64,000 nt of DNA from Croceitalea sp947503285 (GTDB lineage: Bacteria; Bacteroidota; Bacteroidia; Flavobacteriales; Flavobacteriaceae), in assembly GCF_036985505.1 (NCBI RefSeq), contig NZ_BTGQ01000004.1:372001-436000 (forward strand). The letters are read 5' to 3'. Shown here piece after piece: positions 18,250 through 26,526 of this stretch. Made by a program: the position numbers and the translations under genes. The notes below the pieces were generated by a model. The model saw nothing but the letters and a program-made list of their open reading frames with translations. It made no database searches and was not told the DNA's origin. Positions within the stretch are counted from its first letter, which is position 1, and every line of letters starts with the position of its first letter.

Positions 18250-19158
18250 ATGAAGCATATACGCCACATATTTTTACTTGTACTCACGATTATTTTTGTA
18301 GCCTGTGGTTCTAGTGACAATGGTACGGAGGATCCAATAGGCATGACGGATGATGGTCCGGAGGAAGTTGACAGATCTCAAAACCTGTTAGCTACCGGTG
18401 CTTCGGCAAACGACATACTTTCAAACACAAATTTTGATCGGTTGTTGATTGAGGTAACTTTCGCCCCAGGGTTTCGCCCTACAGAGGAGGCTATGAACAA
18501 CTTTCAAGACTATTTAAGGGAAAACACGTTTAAAGATGATATCGAGGTTATCTATAAGGAAATTCCCTCACCTGGTGAAGAGTCTTTTACACTTGAGGAA
18601 ATAGATGACCTTGAACAAGAAAATAGAACTGCATTCAACGATGGTAGTACCCTTGCGATTTACATCTTTTTTGCGGATGCCCCATCTGATGGCGATGATT
18701 TGGATGAAGGATTGGTAACGGTAGGGGCCGTTTTTAGAAATACCTCTATGGTCATTTACGAGCGTACTATTCGCATATTGGCCAGCGGCAGTGGGTTCTC
18801 GGCCCAACCGCTTATTGACATTGAAACGGCTACACTTAACCACGAATTCGGGCATTTATTCGGTTTGGTCAACTTAGGTACGGTAGCGATCAATGACCAT
18901 GAAGATGTTGACGCTCCCAACCACTGCAATGTACCGGGTTGCTTGATGCAGGCCCAATTGCAATTTGGCACCACAAGTAGGGTTGCCAGTGCCATAGGTA
19001 AAGAAGCCTTGACCTCCCCTTGCTCGTTAAGTGGAACGGGAATTCTTAAACTTTTAGAACAACAAGCCGCAAGAGGTAGTCAAGTGGTTCCCGTTTTGGA
19101 CCCGGAATGTCTGTTGGATCTATCAGGTAATGGCGGCCGACCGGTTTCGGGCAGTTAA
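18250..19158 (+). CDS. metalloprotease lipoprotein (HExxHxxG)
   Basis: 302 residues from ATG 18250; the open frame begins 11 codons earlier with TTG, but the lipoprotein signal (lipobox VAC) starts cleanly at the ATG. The zinc motif LNHEFGHLFGLVNLG and a downstream CLMQ, which could be the Met-turn, place it among metzincin-like membrane metalloproteases found in Flavobacteriaceae. Probably anchored in the outer membrane. Its last four bases overlap the 3' end of queE on the other strand. Confidence 0.78.
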   Translation: MKHIRHIFLLVLTIIFVACGSSDNGTEDPIGMTDDGPEEVDRSQNLLATGASANDILSNTNFDRLLIEVTFAPGFRPTEEAMNNFQDYLRENTFKDDIEVIYKEIPSPGEESFTLEEIDDLEQENRTAFNDGSTLAIYIFFADAPSDGDDLDEGLVTVGAVFRNTSMVIYERTIRILASGSGFSAQPLIDIETATLNHEFGHLFGLVNLGTVAINDHEDVDAPNHCNVPGCLMQAQLQFGTTSRVASAIGKEALTSPCSLSGTGILKLLEQQAARGSQVVPVLDPECLLDLSGNGGRPVSGS

Positions 19159-19787
19159 GGAATATTCAGATACTTATGGGTCTGCAATGATACTTTCCAT
19201 TGCGGATGTTGCATGACGTACTCCACTATCAGTGGTGTTACCTTCTCACGCACGCTCCATTCTGGTTGTAAATACAGTATACATGCTTCATTGACTTTTT
19301 TTGCCTGTTCTTCGGCAAATACAAGGTCGTGCTTATTGTACACAATAACTTTCAACTCATGCGCTTTGTCATAAATTTCTTCCTGTGGCAATTTGTTCTT
19401 CTTAGGGGATAGGCAAATCCAGTCCCAGGTTCCGGTAAGCCGATAAGCTCCGGAAGTCTCAATGTGTATTTTCAGATTTTTTGCCTTTAAGGCCTGGGTC
19501 AACGGACCCATATCCCAAGTCAAGGGTTCCCCACCCGTAACGACTATGGTATCTGAATATTGGGATGCATTTTCCACAATACTCCCTATTTCTGTTGGAG
19601 GATGCGTCTCGGCATTCCAGCTTTCCTTCACATCACACCAATGGCAACCAACATCACAACCACCGATACGCACAAAATACGCAGCAGTACCCTTATGAAA
19701 ACCTTCGCCTTGAATGGTGTAAAACTCCTCCATCAAGGGTAACATTTCCCCCTTGTCCACCAAGTGCATCACATCTTGTAAAACCAT
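19155..19787 (-). CDS. queE: 7-carboxy-7-deazaguanine synthase QueE
   Basis: 210 residues. Radical SAM enzyme of the queuosine/7-deazapurine pathway, turning carboxytetrahydropterin into 7-carboxy-7-deazaguanine. It shows the family's opening (EEFYTIQGEGFHKG) and the cluster-binding GGCDVGCHWCD, a C-x3-C-x2-C arrangement, then VTGGEPL for SAM binding. Length is normal. No other queuosine gene is adjacent. Convergent by four bases with the metalloprotease gene. Confidence 0.92.
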   Translation of the reverse strand: MVLQDVMHLVDKGEMLPLMEEFYTIQGEGFHKGTAAYFVRIGGCDVGCHWCDVKESWNAETHPPTEIGSIVENASQYSDTIVVTGGEPLTWDMGPLTQALKAKNLKIHIETSGAYRLTGTWDWICLSPKKNKLPQEEIYDKAHELKVIVYNKHDLVFAEEQAKKVNEACILYLQPEWSVREKVTPLIVEYVMQHPQWKVSLQTHKYLNIP

Positions 19788-19802
19788 AGTGCAAAGATAA
19801 GG

Positions 19803-20255
19803 CTACTTCACCGCAATCACATCAATTTCAATTTTGGCCCCAGCAGCTAGACCGGCTGCGGCAAAAGTGGTTCGCGCCGGTTTCTTTATAAAATATTTCA
19901 CATAGACCGCGTTAAAGTCCTTAAAATCATCGATATCACTCAGAATAACGGTGCACTTTACCACATTATCAAGGTCAAGCCCATGATATTCTAAAACGCC
20001 TTTTATATTCTTAATGACTTGTTCCGTTTCGCCTTCTATACCGCCTTCCGCAAGTTTACCCACCGTTCTATCCATTCCTATTTGTCCTGCCAAAAAGAAC
20101 AGGTTTCCAGCCTGCACTGCTTCGCTAAAAGGCGCTGAGGCGCGAGCGGGGTTCTCAGGTTTGTGGAATGTGATTTCCGTTTTTTCTTGTGCATGGGTGG
20201 TTGTGGCAAACACAACAACAACCAATACGAAGGCTAATAGTGTTTTTGTTCTCAT
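19803..20255 (-). CDS. exported RidA family protein
   Basis: 150 residues from ATG 20255, beginning with a signal peptide (MRTKTLLAFVLVVVVFATTT then HAQ). The mature part is a typical Rid/YjgF fold: FLAGQIGMD, the active-site arginine context KPARTTFAAAGLAAGAKIEIDVIA. Cytoplasmic RidA deaminates reactive enamine/imine intermediates; periplasmic versions occur in Bacteroidetes and their substrates are unknown. A TTG start 16 codons upstream would hide the signal peptide and is unlikely. Divergent from the HerA-like gene. Confidence 0.88.
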   Translation of the reverse strand: MRTKTLLAFVLVVVVFATTTHAQEKTEITFHKPENPARASAPFSEAVQAGNLFFLAGQIGMDRTVGKLAEGGIEGETEQVIKNIKGVLEYHGLDLDNVVKCTVILSDIDDFKDFNAVYVKYFIKKPARTTFAAAGLAAGAKIEIDVIAVK

Positions 20256-20334
20256 ATCCGGTTCCGTTTTTTTGAATGTCTTGAATCTTTTGTCTTCTAC
20301 CAAATTACCCTATTTTTATCGGAAATTGGATTCG

Positions 20335-21843
20335 ATGAGCAACAAAGAAAAATTCTTTGCCCATATTGATAAGGGGTATACCACGAAGGGGGACTTTATC
20401 ACCATGGGTGCTGGTATGGTTGATGGCGAAACCGTAACGAACGCCTTCGTCAAAGTTCCTTTAAAGACTTTAAACCGTCATGGACTGATTGCAGGGGCGA
20501 CGGGAACAGGCAAAACGAAGACCTTGCAGGTAATCGCCGAAAATTTATCGGATAAGGGTATTCCTTTACTGTTGATGGATTTAAAAGGGGATTTAAGCGG
20601 AATTGCGAAAGCAAGCCCGGGTCATCCAAAAATAGATGAGCGTCATAACGCCATTGGCCTACCGTTCGAACCTAAGGGATTTCCGGTTGAAATTTTATCG
20701 CTCTCCGAACAAAATGGGGTTCGGCTAAGGGCTACGGTCTCAGAATTTGGCCCGGTATTGCTCTCTCGTATATTGGATTTAACGGTCACACAAGAAGGTA
20801 TCGTCGCCGTGGTCTTTAAATACTGTGATGACAATAAATTACCCCTACTCGACCTGAAGGACTTTAAAAAGGTACTACAATACGCAACAGGCGAGGGCAA
20901 AAAGGAATTTCAAGCGGAATATGGTCGAATTTCTACCAGTTCAACGGGAACCATACTTCGAAAAATAATTGAACTGGAACAACAGGGGGCAGACCTATTT
21001 TTTGGGGAAAAATCTTTTGACGTTGAAGATTTGGTACGAATAGATGAAAATGGCAGGGGCTATATCAACATCATTCGCCTTACGGATATTCAAGACAAAC
21101 CAAAGTTATTCTCTACCTTCATGCTTAGTCTGCTCGCTGAAATCTACTCTACTTTTCCCGAACAGGGTGATAGTGACCGCCCTGAACTTATCTTGTTCAT
21201 TGATGAGGCCCATTTGATCTTTAAAGAAGCTTCAAAAGCCTTGTTAGACCAAATAGAGAGTATCGTAAAACTCATTCGGTCTAAGGGTATCGGATTGTAC
21301 TTTGTCACTCAAAACCCAACTGATGTGCCCGATGCGGTGTTATCCCAATTAGGCTTAAAAGTACAACATGCCCTTCGCGCTTTCACGGCCAAAGACCGAA
21401 AGGCCATTAAGCTGACCGCTGAGAATTATCCTGATTCAGAATTTTATGACACCAAAGAAGTGTTGACCTCATTGGGTATCGGTGAGGCCCTGATTTCGGC
21501 TTTAGATGAAAAAGGTCGCCCAACACCACTGGCCGCTACCATGCTTCGGGCCCCAATGAGCCGTATGGACGTGTTGACCAAAACAGAACTCGAAGAAACC
21601 CTTGAAAGCTCAAAACTTATTAAAAAGTACAACGAGGAAATCGATAGGGAAAGCGCCTATGAAATCTTAAATGAAAAAATTGAAAAGGCTGAAAAAGAAG
21701 CAGCCAAAGAAAAAACCGCCTCACGTTCACAAAGAACGACCACACGGCGTAAAAGTACCCGAATGAACCCAGTGGTCAAAGTATTGACAAGCGCTACCTT
21801 TATACGCGGGGTATTGGGGGTTTTGAAAAAAGTGATTCGTTAG
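20335..21843 (+). CDS. HerA-like ATPase / YjgR (DUF853) family
   Basis: 502 residues from ATG 20335; the open frame extends further upstream only antisense to the RidA gene. A HerA/FtsK-like P-loop ATPase: Walker A GATGTGKTKT (about 57-66), Walker B LILFIDEAH, and a late arginine-rich helix segment. The C-terminal 70 residues are a charged coiled-coil and basic tail (SRSQRTTTRRKSTR). YjgR relatives are presumed DNA translocases or helicases of unknown job. An 18-copy heptad repeat starts directly after its stop codon. Confidence 0.85.
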   Translation: MSNKEKFFAHIDKGYTTKGDFITMGAGMVDGETVTNAFVKVPLKTLNRHGLIAGATGTGKTKTLQVIAENLSDKGIPLLLMDLKGDLSGIAKASPGHPKIDERHNAIGLPFEPKGFPVEILSLSEQNGVRLRATVSEFGPVLLSRILDLTVTQEGIVAVVFKYCDDNKLPLLDLKDFKKVLQYATGEGKKEFQAEYGRISTSSTGTILRKIIELEQQGADLFFGEKSFDVEDLVRIDENGRGYINIIRLTDIQDKPKLFSTFMLSLLAEIYSTFPEQGDSDRPELILFIDEAHLIFKEASKALLDQIESIVKLIRSKGIGLYFVTQNPTDVPDAVLSQLGLKVQHALRAFTAKDRKAIKLTAENYPDSEFYDTKEVLTSLGIGEALISALDEKGRPTPLAATMLRAPMSRMDVLTKTELEETLESSKLIKKYNEEIDRESAYEILNEKIEKAEKEAAKEKTASRSQRTTTRRKSTRMNPVVKVLTSATFIRGVLGVLKKVIR

Positions 21844-21969
21844 TTGTTGGATGTTGGATATTGGATATTGGATGTTGGATGTTGGATGTTAGATGTTAGA
21901 TGTTAGATGTTAGATGTTAGATGTTAGATGTTAGATGTTAGATGTTAGATGTTAGATGTTAGATGTTAG
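21844..21969 (+). repeat. heptad repeat, 18 units (ATGTTGG then ATGTTAG)
   Basis: It starts immediately after the TAG of the HerA-like gene: six variable units (TTGTTGG, ATGTTGG, ATATTGG) then twelve perfect ATGTTAG units, ending four bases before the ATG of the next lipoprotein gene. It therefore makes up the entire spacer and the leader of that gene. The homogeneous downstream part looks newer than the varied upstream part. Confidence 0.97.
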
Positions 21970-21973
21970 ATAA

Positions 21974-22522
21974 ATGAAAAAAATATACTTGACCATTGCA
22001 AGTTTTACCCTTATTTTTTGCAGTTCGTGCACTGAGAAGGATACCACTTTTCAAATCACAGAAAATAGTGTTGGCCCCTTGCGGAGAGATACCCCTGTTT
22101 CTAGGCTAGAGGACATGTTTAGTGCGGATTCCATACTTAAGGATACGCTGTCCACTAAAATCGGGGCCTCGACCAAAAAGATCCAAATCTTTGAAAAAGG
22201 TGGGCGGCCGCTTCTAAGACTTACCCCAAATACAGATAGCATACAGACCTTTGAGAATGTGCAGATTCTAGATTCTAGATATACCTCTGAAAAAGGGATC
22301 TCACTCAATAGCACCTTTAAAGACATTCAAGAAAACTACGCAATTAAAAAGATTGTCACGACTTTTAACAGTATTGTGGTATTTCCAAAAGAGAGCAATC
22401 TTTATTTTACCATAGACAAATCTGAATTGCCATCCAGTTTACGGTATACCACTACTAAAATTGAAGCGGTTCAAATACCTGATGAAGCAAAAATCAAGTA
22501 TTTGATGCTTGGGTGGGATTGA
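21974..22522 (+). CDS. lipoprotein of unknown function
   Basis: 182 residues with a lipoprotein signal (MKKIYLTIASFTLIFCSSC). The mature part is mixed alpha/beta with no recognised domain; it shows GISLNSTFKDIQENYAI, a pattern seen in small periplasmic proteins. Its leader is the heptad array ending four bases before the ATG, leaving no usual upstream site, so translation may depend on the previous gene or on the repeat. Confidence 0.7.
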   Translation: MKKIYLTIASFTLIFCSSCTEKDTTFQITENSVGPLRRDTPVSRLEDMFSADSILKDTLSTKIGASTKKIQIFEKGGRPLLRLTPNTDSIQTFENVQILDSRYTSEKGISLNSTFKDIQENYAIKKIVTTFNSIVVFPKESNLYFTIDKSELPSSLRYTTTKIEAVQIPDEAKIKYLMLGWD

Positions 22523-22523
22523 G

Positions 22524-22563
22524 TTGGTTGTTGGTTGTTGGTTGTTGGTTGTTGGTTGTTGGT
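22524..22563 (+). repeat. heptad repeat (TTGGTTG)x5
   Basis: Five perfect TTGGTTG units plus TTGGT, starting one base after the TGA of the lipoprotein gene and ending 11 bp before the cupin start. It fills the whole spacer. Confidence 0.97.
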
Positions 22564-22574
22564 AAAATAAAGAA

Positions 22575-22937
22575 ATGAAGAATTATATCCTTCAAAAATC
22601 ACCTTTTGTCGTTCCTACCGAAGATGGTAAATACATAGCAGAACACTTTGGTTTGGCAACGGACGGTAATGCCAACATCAGTATTGCCCATATGAAGGCA
22701 CCAGCGGGATGGAGCGAACCGTTTCAAACCCCAGAATTTGACGAGTTCACTTTTATCATTAAAGGTCAAAAACAATTTCTCGTTGATGGTGAGAAAGTGG
22801 TATTAAAAGCAGGGCAATCCATAAAAATCCACAAGGGTACAAGGGTGCAATATTCAAACCCTTTTGAAGAAGAATGTGAATACCTCGCTATTTGCATGCC
22901 TGCATTCAGTATGGATACTGTTCACAGAGAAGACTGA
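22575..22937 (+). CDS. cupin domain protein
   Basis: 120 residues forming one cupin barrel: motif 1 region PFQTPEFDEFTFIIKG and motif 2 around QSIKIHKGTRVQYSN. The usual two histidines of motif 1 are not both present, so metal binding is uncertain. Small cupins of this type bind or isomerise small acids or sugars. It follows the lipoprotein gene with only a heptad repeat between them. Confidence 0.8.
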   Translation: MKNYILQKSPFVVPTEDGKYIAEHFGLATDGNANISIAHMKAPAGWSEPFQTPEFDEFTFIIKGQKQFLVDGEKVVLKAGQSIKIHKGTRVQYSNPFEEECEYLAICMPAFSMDTVHRED

Positions 22938-23017
22938 TTCGTTAATTTGTTCATAACCAGTGCTTTTTATTGATAGGTTTTCCCTAATTTCAAGAATAGT
23001 TAACCACGACCAATACC

Positions 23018-23980
23018 ATGAAAATCGTCATTCAACTCATTACCATCGCAGTTTTGCTGCCGAGTTTTGTTTTGGCCCAATACGATTTTGAGCCATCTTT
23101 TGAAAATCCTTACGGACTTCCAAATCCGGATGCCCCTGAACAAATTACCGATTTCGCCCCCCTAATTGGCACCTGCAACTGTAAGTCGCAATCTCGAAAC
23201 CCAGATCAAACATGGGCAGAACCTGTCGATATGGTTTGGAAGTTCAAATACATTATGAACGGCATGGGCATTCAAGATGAGACCCTTAAAGCCGATGGGC
23301 GTCATTCGGGCAGTATACGTCAGTTCATCGCCGACAGTACCAAATGGTACGTGCATTATTATAGTTCTGGCACGCCCACGCCCCGATTAGCTACCTGGGA
23401 AGGCGTCAAAACGGAAGAAGGTAAAATCGTACTGTACAAAGAACAAAAAGCCCCCAACGGAACCGATGGCTTTTCTAGATTGACCTTTTATGATATCAAT
23501 GAAAATGGGTATAAATGGGTTGGCGAATGGGTAGACAAAACCGAAACTGTCGCATTCCCATTTTGGAAAATAGACTGCTCAAACCAGAAGAAACCGCAAC
23601 AAGGCGATAAGCAAGAAATCATAGCAGCCTCCAACCAATTTTCGCAAGCGGTCATGTCTGGGGATATTGATGGTATCATGGATAGTTACACCGCTGATGC
23701 GAAAATTTTCCCCAACAACAGACCTATTTTAGAGGGACCCAAACTTGAAAAATACTGGACCCCAAAAAATAATGGGTACAAAACCGTACACCATAAAATC
23801 ACGTCAAAAGAAGTGAAATTCTTTGGTGAGTATGCACATGATTATGGAGTGTATGAAGGAAAAACGCAAAACCCAGACGGACAAATTAATGAATGGCAGG
23901 GCAAGTATGTCGTTGTTTGGAAAAAAGAAAATGATCAATGGAAAATGCACCTAGACATTTGGAATTCGGTAAAACGGTGA
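23018..23980 (+). CDS. exported protein with DUF1579-like and NTF2-like domains
   Basis: 320 residues. A Sec signal (MKIVIQLITIAVLLPSFVLAQ) precedes a beta-rich domain about 45-190 with PLIGTCNCKSQ and VWKFKYIMNG, as in DUF1579-type lipocalin-like proteins. The C-terminal 115 residues (AASNQFSQAVMSGDIDGIMDSYTADAKIFP to the end) are a SnoaL/DUF4440-type NTF2 fold. Both folds usually bind small hydrophobic molecules; substrate unknown. Convergent with the HxlR gene, one base apart. Confidence 0.75.
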   Translation: MKIVIQLITIAVLLPSFVLAQYDFEPSFENPYGLPNPDAPEQITDFAPLIGTCNCKSQSRNPDQTWAEPVDMVWKFKYIMNGMGIQDETLKADGRHSGSIRQFIADSTKWYVHYYSSGTPTPRLATWEGVKTEEGKIVLYKEQKAPNGTDGFSRLTFYDINENGYKWVGEWVDKTETVAFPFWKIDCSNQKKPQQGDKQEIIAASNQFSQAVMSGDIDGIMDSYTADAKIFPNNRPILEGPKLEKYWTPKNNGYKTVHHKITSKEVKFFGEYAHDYGVYEGKTQNPDGQINEWQGKYVVVWKKENDQWKMHLDIWNSVKR

Positions 23981-23981
23981 A

Positions 23982-24413
23982 CTACATATTTTCTATGTTT
24001 CCATATTTACTTCTATTCGCTATCACCTTCGGGCTATTGAGATGCATCCATTCGGTCAATTCCAATAGTTTTTCCACATAGTTCTGTCCAAACTCCGTTA
24101 GGCTATATTCGACCCGTATGGGAACTTCGGCATAGGCTTTTCGCAAAATATAACCATCGGCCTCTAAAACTTTCAATCGTTGACTCAACACCTTGTTTGA
24201 GATACCGTACACAAACTTTTTCAATTTATTGAAACGTAAAACCGGAAAATAACCAAGCCATAAGATGATCAAGACGCTCCATTGATCCGAGGCCACCGAC
24301 ATAATATCCCTAACAGGGCAAAGTTCTGGCGGATGTTTGTAATCAAGATGCCCGAACATTTTTTCGAGCTTTTTTATTGTCCTATCTTTTTGATTATCAG
24401 TAACGGTTTCCAT
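23982..24413 (-). CDS. HxlR family transcriptional regulator
   Basis: 143 residues from ATG 24413; the open frame continues upstream across the divergent promoter, so the longer start is unlikely. A winged helix of the HxlR/MarR-like type: CPVRDIMSVASDQWSVLIILWL, FNKLKKFVYGISNKVLSQRL and the wing VEYSLTEFGQ. Cys32 sits in the position used by redox- or quinone-sensing members. It is divergent from a hydrolase gene and a GTTAC-N5-GTAAC palindrome lies just before that gene's start. Confidence 0.88.
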   Translation of the reverse strand: METVTDNQKDRTIKKLEKMFGHLDYKHPPELCPVRDIMSVASDQWSVLIILWLGYFPVLRFNKLKKFVYGISNKVLSQRLKVLEADGYILRKAYAEVPIRVEYSLTEFGQNYVEKLLELTEWMHLNSPKVIANRSKYGNIENM

Positions 24414-24492
24414 AGAGACATCAGGTTTTGTGCGGGTAACTTCTTTTTTTCCTAAAAAAGAATATGTATTTTTAGTTTCCTTTAAAGAGTAA

Positions 24493-24507
24493 GTTACAAA
24501 AAGTAAC
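24493..24507. promoter_or_regulatory. candidate HxlR operator
   Basis: Perfect inverted repeat GTTAC-AAAAA-GTAAC ending three bases before the hydrolase ATG, in the 97-bp divergent region between the HxlR gene and the hydrolase gene. Position and symmetry fit a dimeric winged-helix repressor blocking the hydrolase promoter or start. Confidence 0.5.
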
Positions 24508-24510
24508 CTT

Positions 24511-25347
24511 ATGAAAAAAATACTTGCCAAAATCGTTCCGCTTGCCTATGGTAAACTTTTCAATATTCAAGTCCTTTTTAATCCACGGGCAACGGCCATT
24601 AAGGCTTTTGATGTTTTCTGTACGATTCGAAAAGGAAAGGTCTTACCTGTTCAAAAAGCGTTTTTAGACGCTGCAAAACATGAGGTTGAAATCGTCGGTG
24701 AACACCAGGTACAATCGTACCAATGGGAAGGAACCGGGGACACGGTGCTTTTAATGCACGGTTGGGAAAGCAACACCTACCGATGGCGAAACCTTATTAA
24801 AAAACTCAAAGAGAATAACTTTAACATCATTGCGTTTGACGCTCCCGCCCACGGGTATTCTTCTGGCAAACGCCTTCATGTACCCTTATACTCGCTGTCA
24901 TCACGTCATATGCTCGATAAATATCGCCCTAAATATGTGGTTGCCCACTCCGTTGGTGGCATGACGATATTGTACGACCATTTTAAAAACCCTGAATCAA
25001 CGGTAGAAAAAATCGTGACCGTGGGTTCCCCTTGCGAGTTCTCCCAATTTATGGACCATTACCAAAAACTGCTACGATTCAATAACAGGGTCAGGGCGGC
25101 CATGGACAAAAGGTTAAAAGAATGGTTGGGTTTTCACTTTCATGAATTTTCAAGCGCACGGTTTGTGGCCAACAATACCAAAAAGGGCCTGTTGTTTCAT
25201 GACGAATATGACCTACAAGTACCTTTTTCAGCCTCAAAAAGGGTTCATGAACACTGGAAAGGCAGCCAATTGGTGGCTACCAAAGGGCTTGGGCATTCCA
25301 TGCACCAAGAAGCGGTAAATGAACAAATCATCGCTTTTTTAGCGTAA
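24511..25347 (+). CDS. alpha/beta hydrolase
   Basis: 278 residues. Standard fold marks: LLMHGWESNTYRW (oxyanion HGW at 83-85), nucleophile elbow AHSVGG (Ser147), an acid in HDEYDLQVPF and the closing His in GLGHSMHQ. Without a signal peptide it is probably cytoplasmic. The divergent HxlR gene and palindrome suggest induction by the compound it detoxifies or uses, possibly an aromatic ester or quinone-related chemical, which is inference. Confidence 0.88.
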   Translation: MKKILAKIVPLAYGKLFNIQVLFNPRATAIKAFDVFCTIRKGKVLPVQKAFLDAAKHEVEIVGEHQVQSYQWEGTGDTVLLMHGWESNTYRWRNLIKKLKENNFNIIAFDAPAHGYSSGKRLHVPLYSLSSRHMLDKYRPKYVVAHSVGGMTILYDHFKNPESTVEKIVTVGSPCEFSQFMDHYQKLLRFNNRVRAAMDKRLKEWLGFHFHEFSSARFVANNTKKGLLFHDEYDLQVPFSASKRVHEHWKGSQLVATKGLGHSMHQEAVNEQIIAFLA

Positions 25348-25396
25348 TGAATTGTTAAGCAGTCTATATTCATTTATTTTTAAGGCACATATAATT

Positions 25397-25424
25397 TGAA
25401 TATAGTTGCTAGTAACTATATTCA
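25397..25424. repeat. 11-bp inverted repeat before cassette 1
   Basis: TGAATATAGTT (25397-25407), loop GCTAGT, AACTATATTCA (25414-25424). It stands directly before GTTGGCACC (25428), the left boundary of the first cassette-like unit. No T-tract follows, so it is more likely a recombination or folded site than a terminator. Confidence 0.6.
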
Positions 25425-25454
25425 GTTGTTGGCACCAATTTGAAAAAATAAAAT

Positions 25455-26303
25455 TTGATTAAAATATCAACTTTCGAGAATAGAAAATTTGAAGATATAA
25501 AAGAAATTGACCAAGAATATTTTGATAAATTAAGAGAAGATTCTGAAATATTAAAACATGTTTATACTCAATTTGTTATTTTCAAAAACCTTCAACTAAA
25601 TCTCAAAGACTATTCCTCATTTTTAGAGAAAATAACGGATATTTCAACGGATAGGGCTGACTTGAAAATTCTACATCATCCCGATTTATTACTAAAAGCA
25701 AATCAAGTAATCTTAAACTTTTTATCGTCATTCAAATTCTTCCTGGATAATGGGGAATCATATTTGAAAAGAAAATATGGAAAACACTCTGATGAGGCAA
25801 GCAGTTTTCTAAAACTTACAAGTCAAGAATTTGATAATTGTTTTGCCTATCGTTTTTTAATTAAACTAAGAAATTATTCGATTCATTTAGGTTTTCCATT
25901 ACAAGGACTAGTCCTACAGGCAGAAAAATTTATTGATGTTCCAGGAAAAACTTTAGGTAGTATTCAATTGTTAATAGACATAGATTTGATAAAAAAAGAA
26001 AAAAATCTGCTGGGAAGTATTGTTTACAATGATATATGCGAATTGACAGAAAATATTGATTTAAAACCCCTAATCTATGATGTATCTATTTCAATTATTA
26101 ACATACAAAGGCATGTGATAAATATTCAAAAAGAACAGATTCTCAAAGCAATTTCCAATTTAGAGGAACGAGTAGGTAGCTATAAAACCAAATCCAACGA
26201 TATTAAAGTTATGAATAGCTTTAAAAAAACCGGAAAAACACTTACGTTTAATGCATACCATATACCATTTGAAATAATAGAGGAGTTAAAAAATAGGATA
26301 TAA
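25455..26303 (+). CDS. HEPN-like protein in cassette 1
   Basis: 282 residues from TTG 25455; no ATG lies in a suitable place and the frame is open from there. Mostly helical, AT-rich, no recognised family. R139-NYSI-H144 fits the Rx4-6H motif of HEPN ribonucleases and sits in a helix-like context (FLIKLRNYSIHLG). HEPN proteins are common toxins and defence nucleases. No antitoxin-like partner is beside it, and the Shedu-like gene follows as a separate cassette. The HEPN reading rests on one motif only. Confidence 0.6.
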   Translation: MIKISTFENRKFEDIKEIDQEYFDKLREDSEILKHVYTQFVIFKNLQLNLKDYSSFLEKITDISTDRADLKILHHPDLLLKANQVILNFLSSFKFFLDNGESYLKRKYGKHSDEASSFLKLTSQEFDNCFAYRFLIKLRNYSIHLGFPLQGLVLQAEKFIDVPGKTLGSIQLLIDIDLIKKEKNLLGSIVYNDICELTENIDLKPLIYDVSISIINIQRHVINIQKEQILKAISNLEERVGSYKTKSNDIKVMNSFKKTGKTLTFNAYHIPFEIIEELKNRI

Positions 26304-26308
26304 AAACT

Positions 26309-26512
26309 GGTGCTAACAATGCTTAAGTATAATGCAGACTTCAGGGCAAAATCTAAAGGTCTGTGTATATTTATGAAGTCAGCAAAATCTTTGGGATTTT
26401 GCATTTGACCAAAAAAAAGAAAAATACTAAACCATAAGCTTTTGCCTAGTACGTAGCTGGAAATCCGATGGATTTCTGCGCCGCACTTATCATAGACGAG
26501 ACCATTAGCAAG
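26309..26512 (+). other. attC-like site of cassette 1
   Basis: It opens with GGTGCTAAC (26309-26317), the near reverse complement (8 of 9) of GTTGGCACC that starts the cassette at 25428. Between that and the TTAGCA at 26505 it is rich in imperfect inverted repeats, such as CAAAATC/GATTTTG near 26386-26404 and GAAATCC/GGATTTC near 26460-26476. The roughly 200-bp size and fold potential suit a long attC site. No integrase gene is in the window. Confidence 0.45.
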
Positions 26513-26526
26513 CATTTCAGCAAAAA

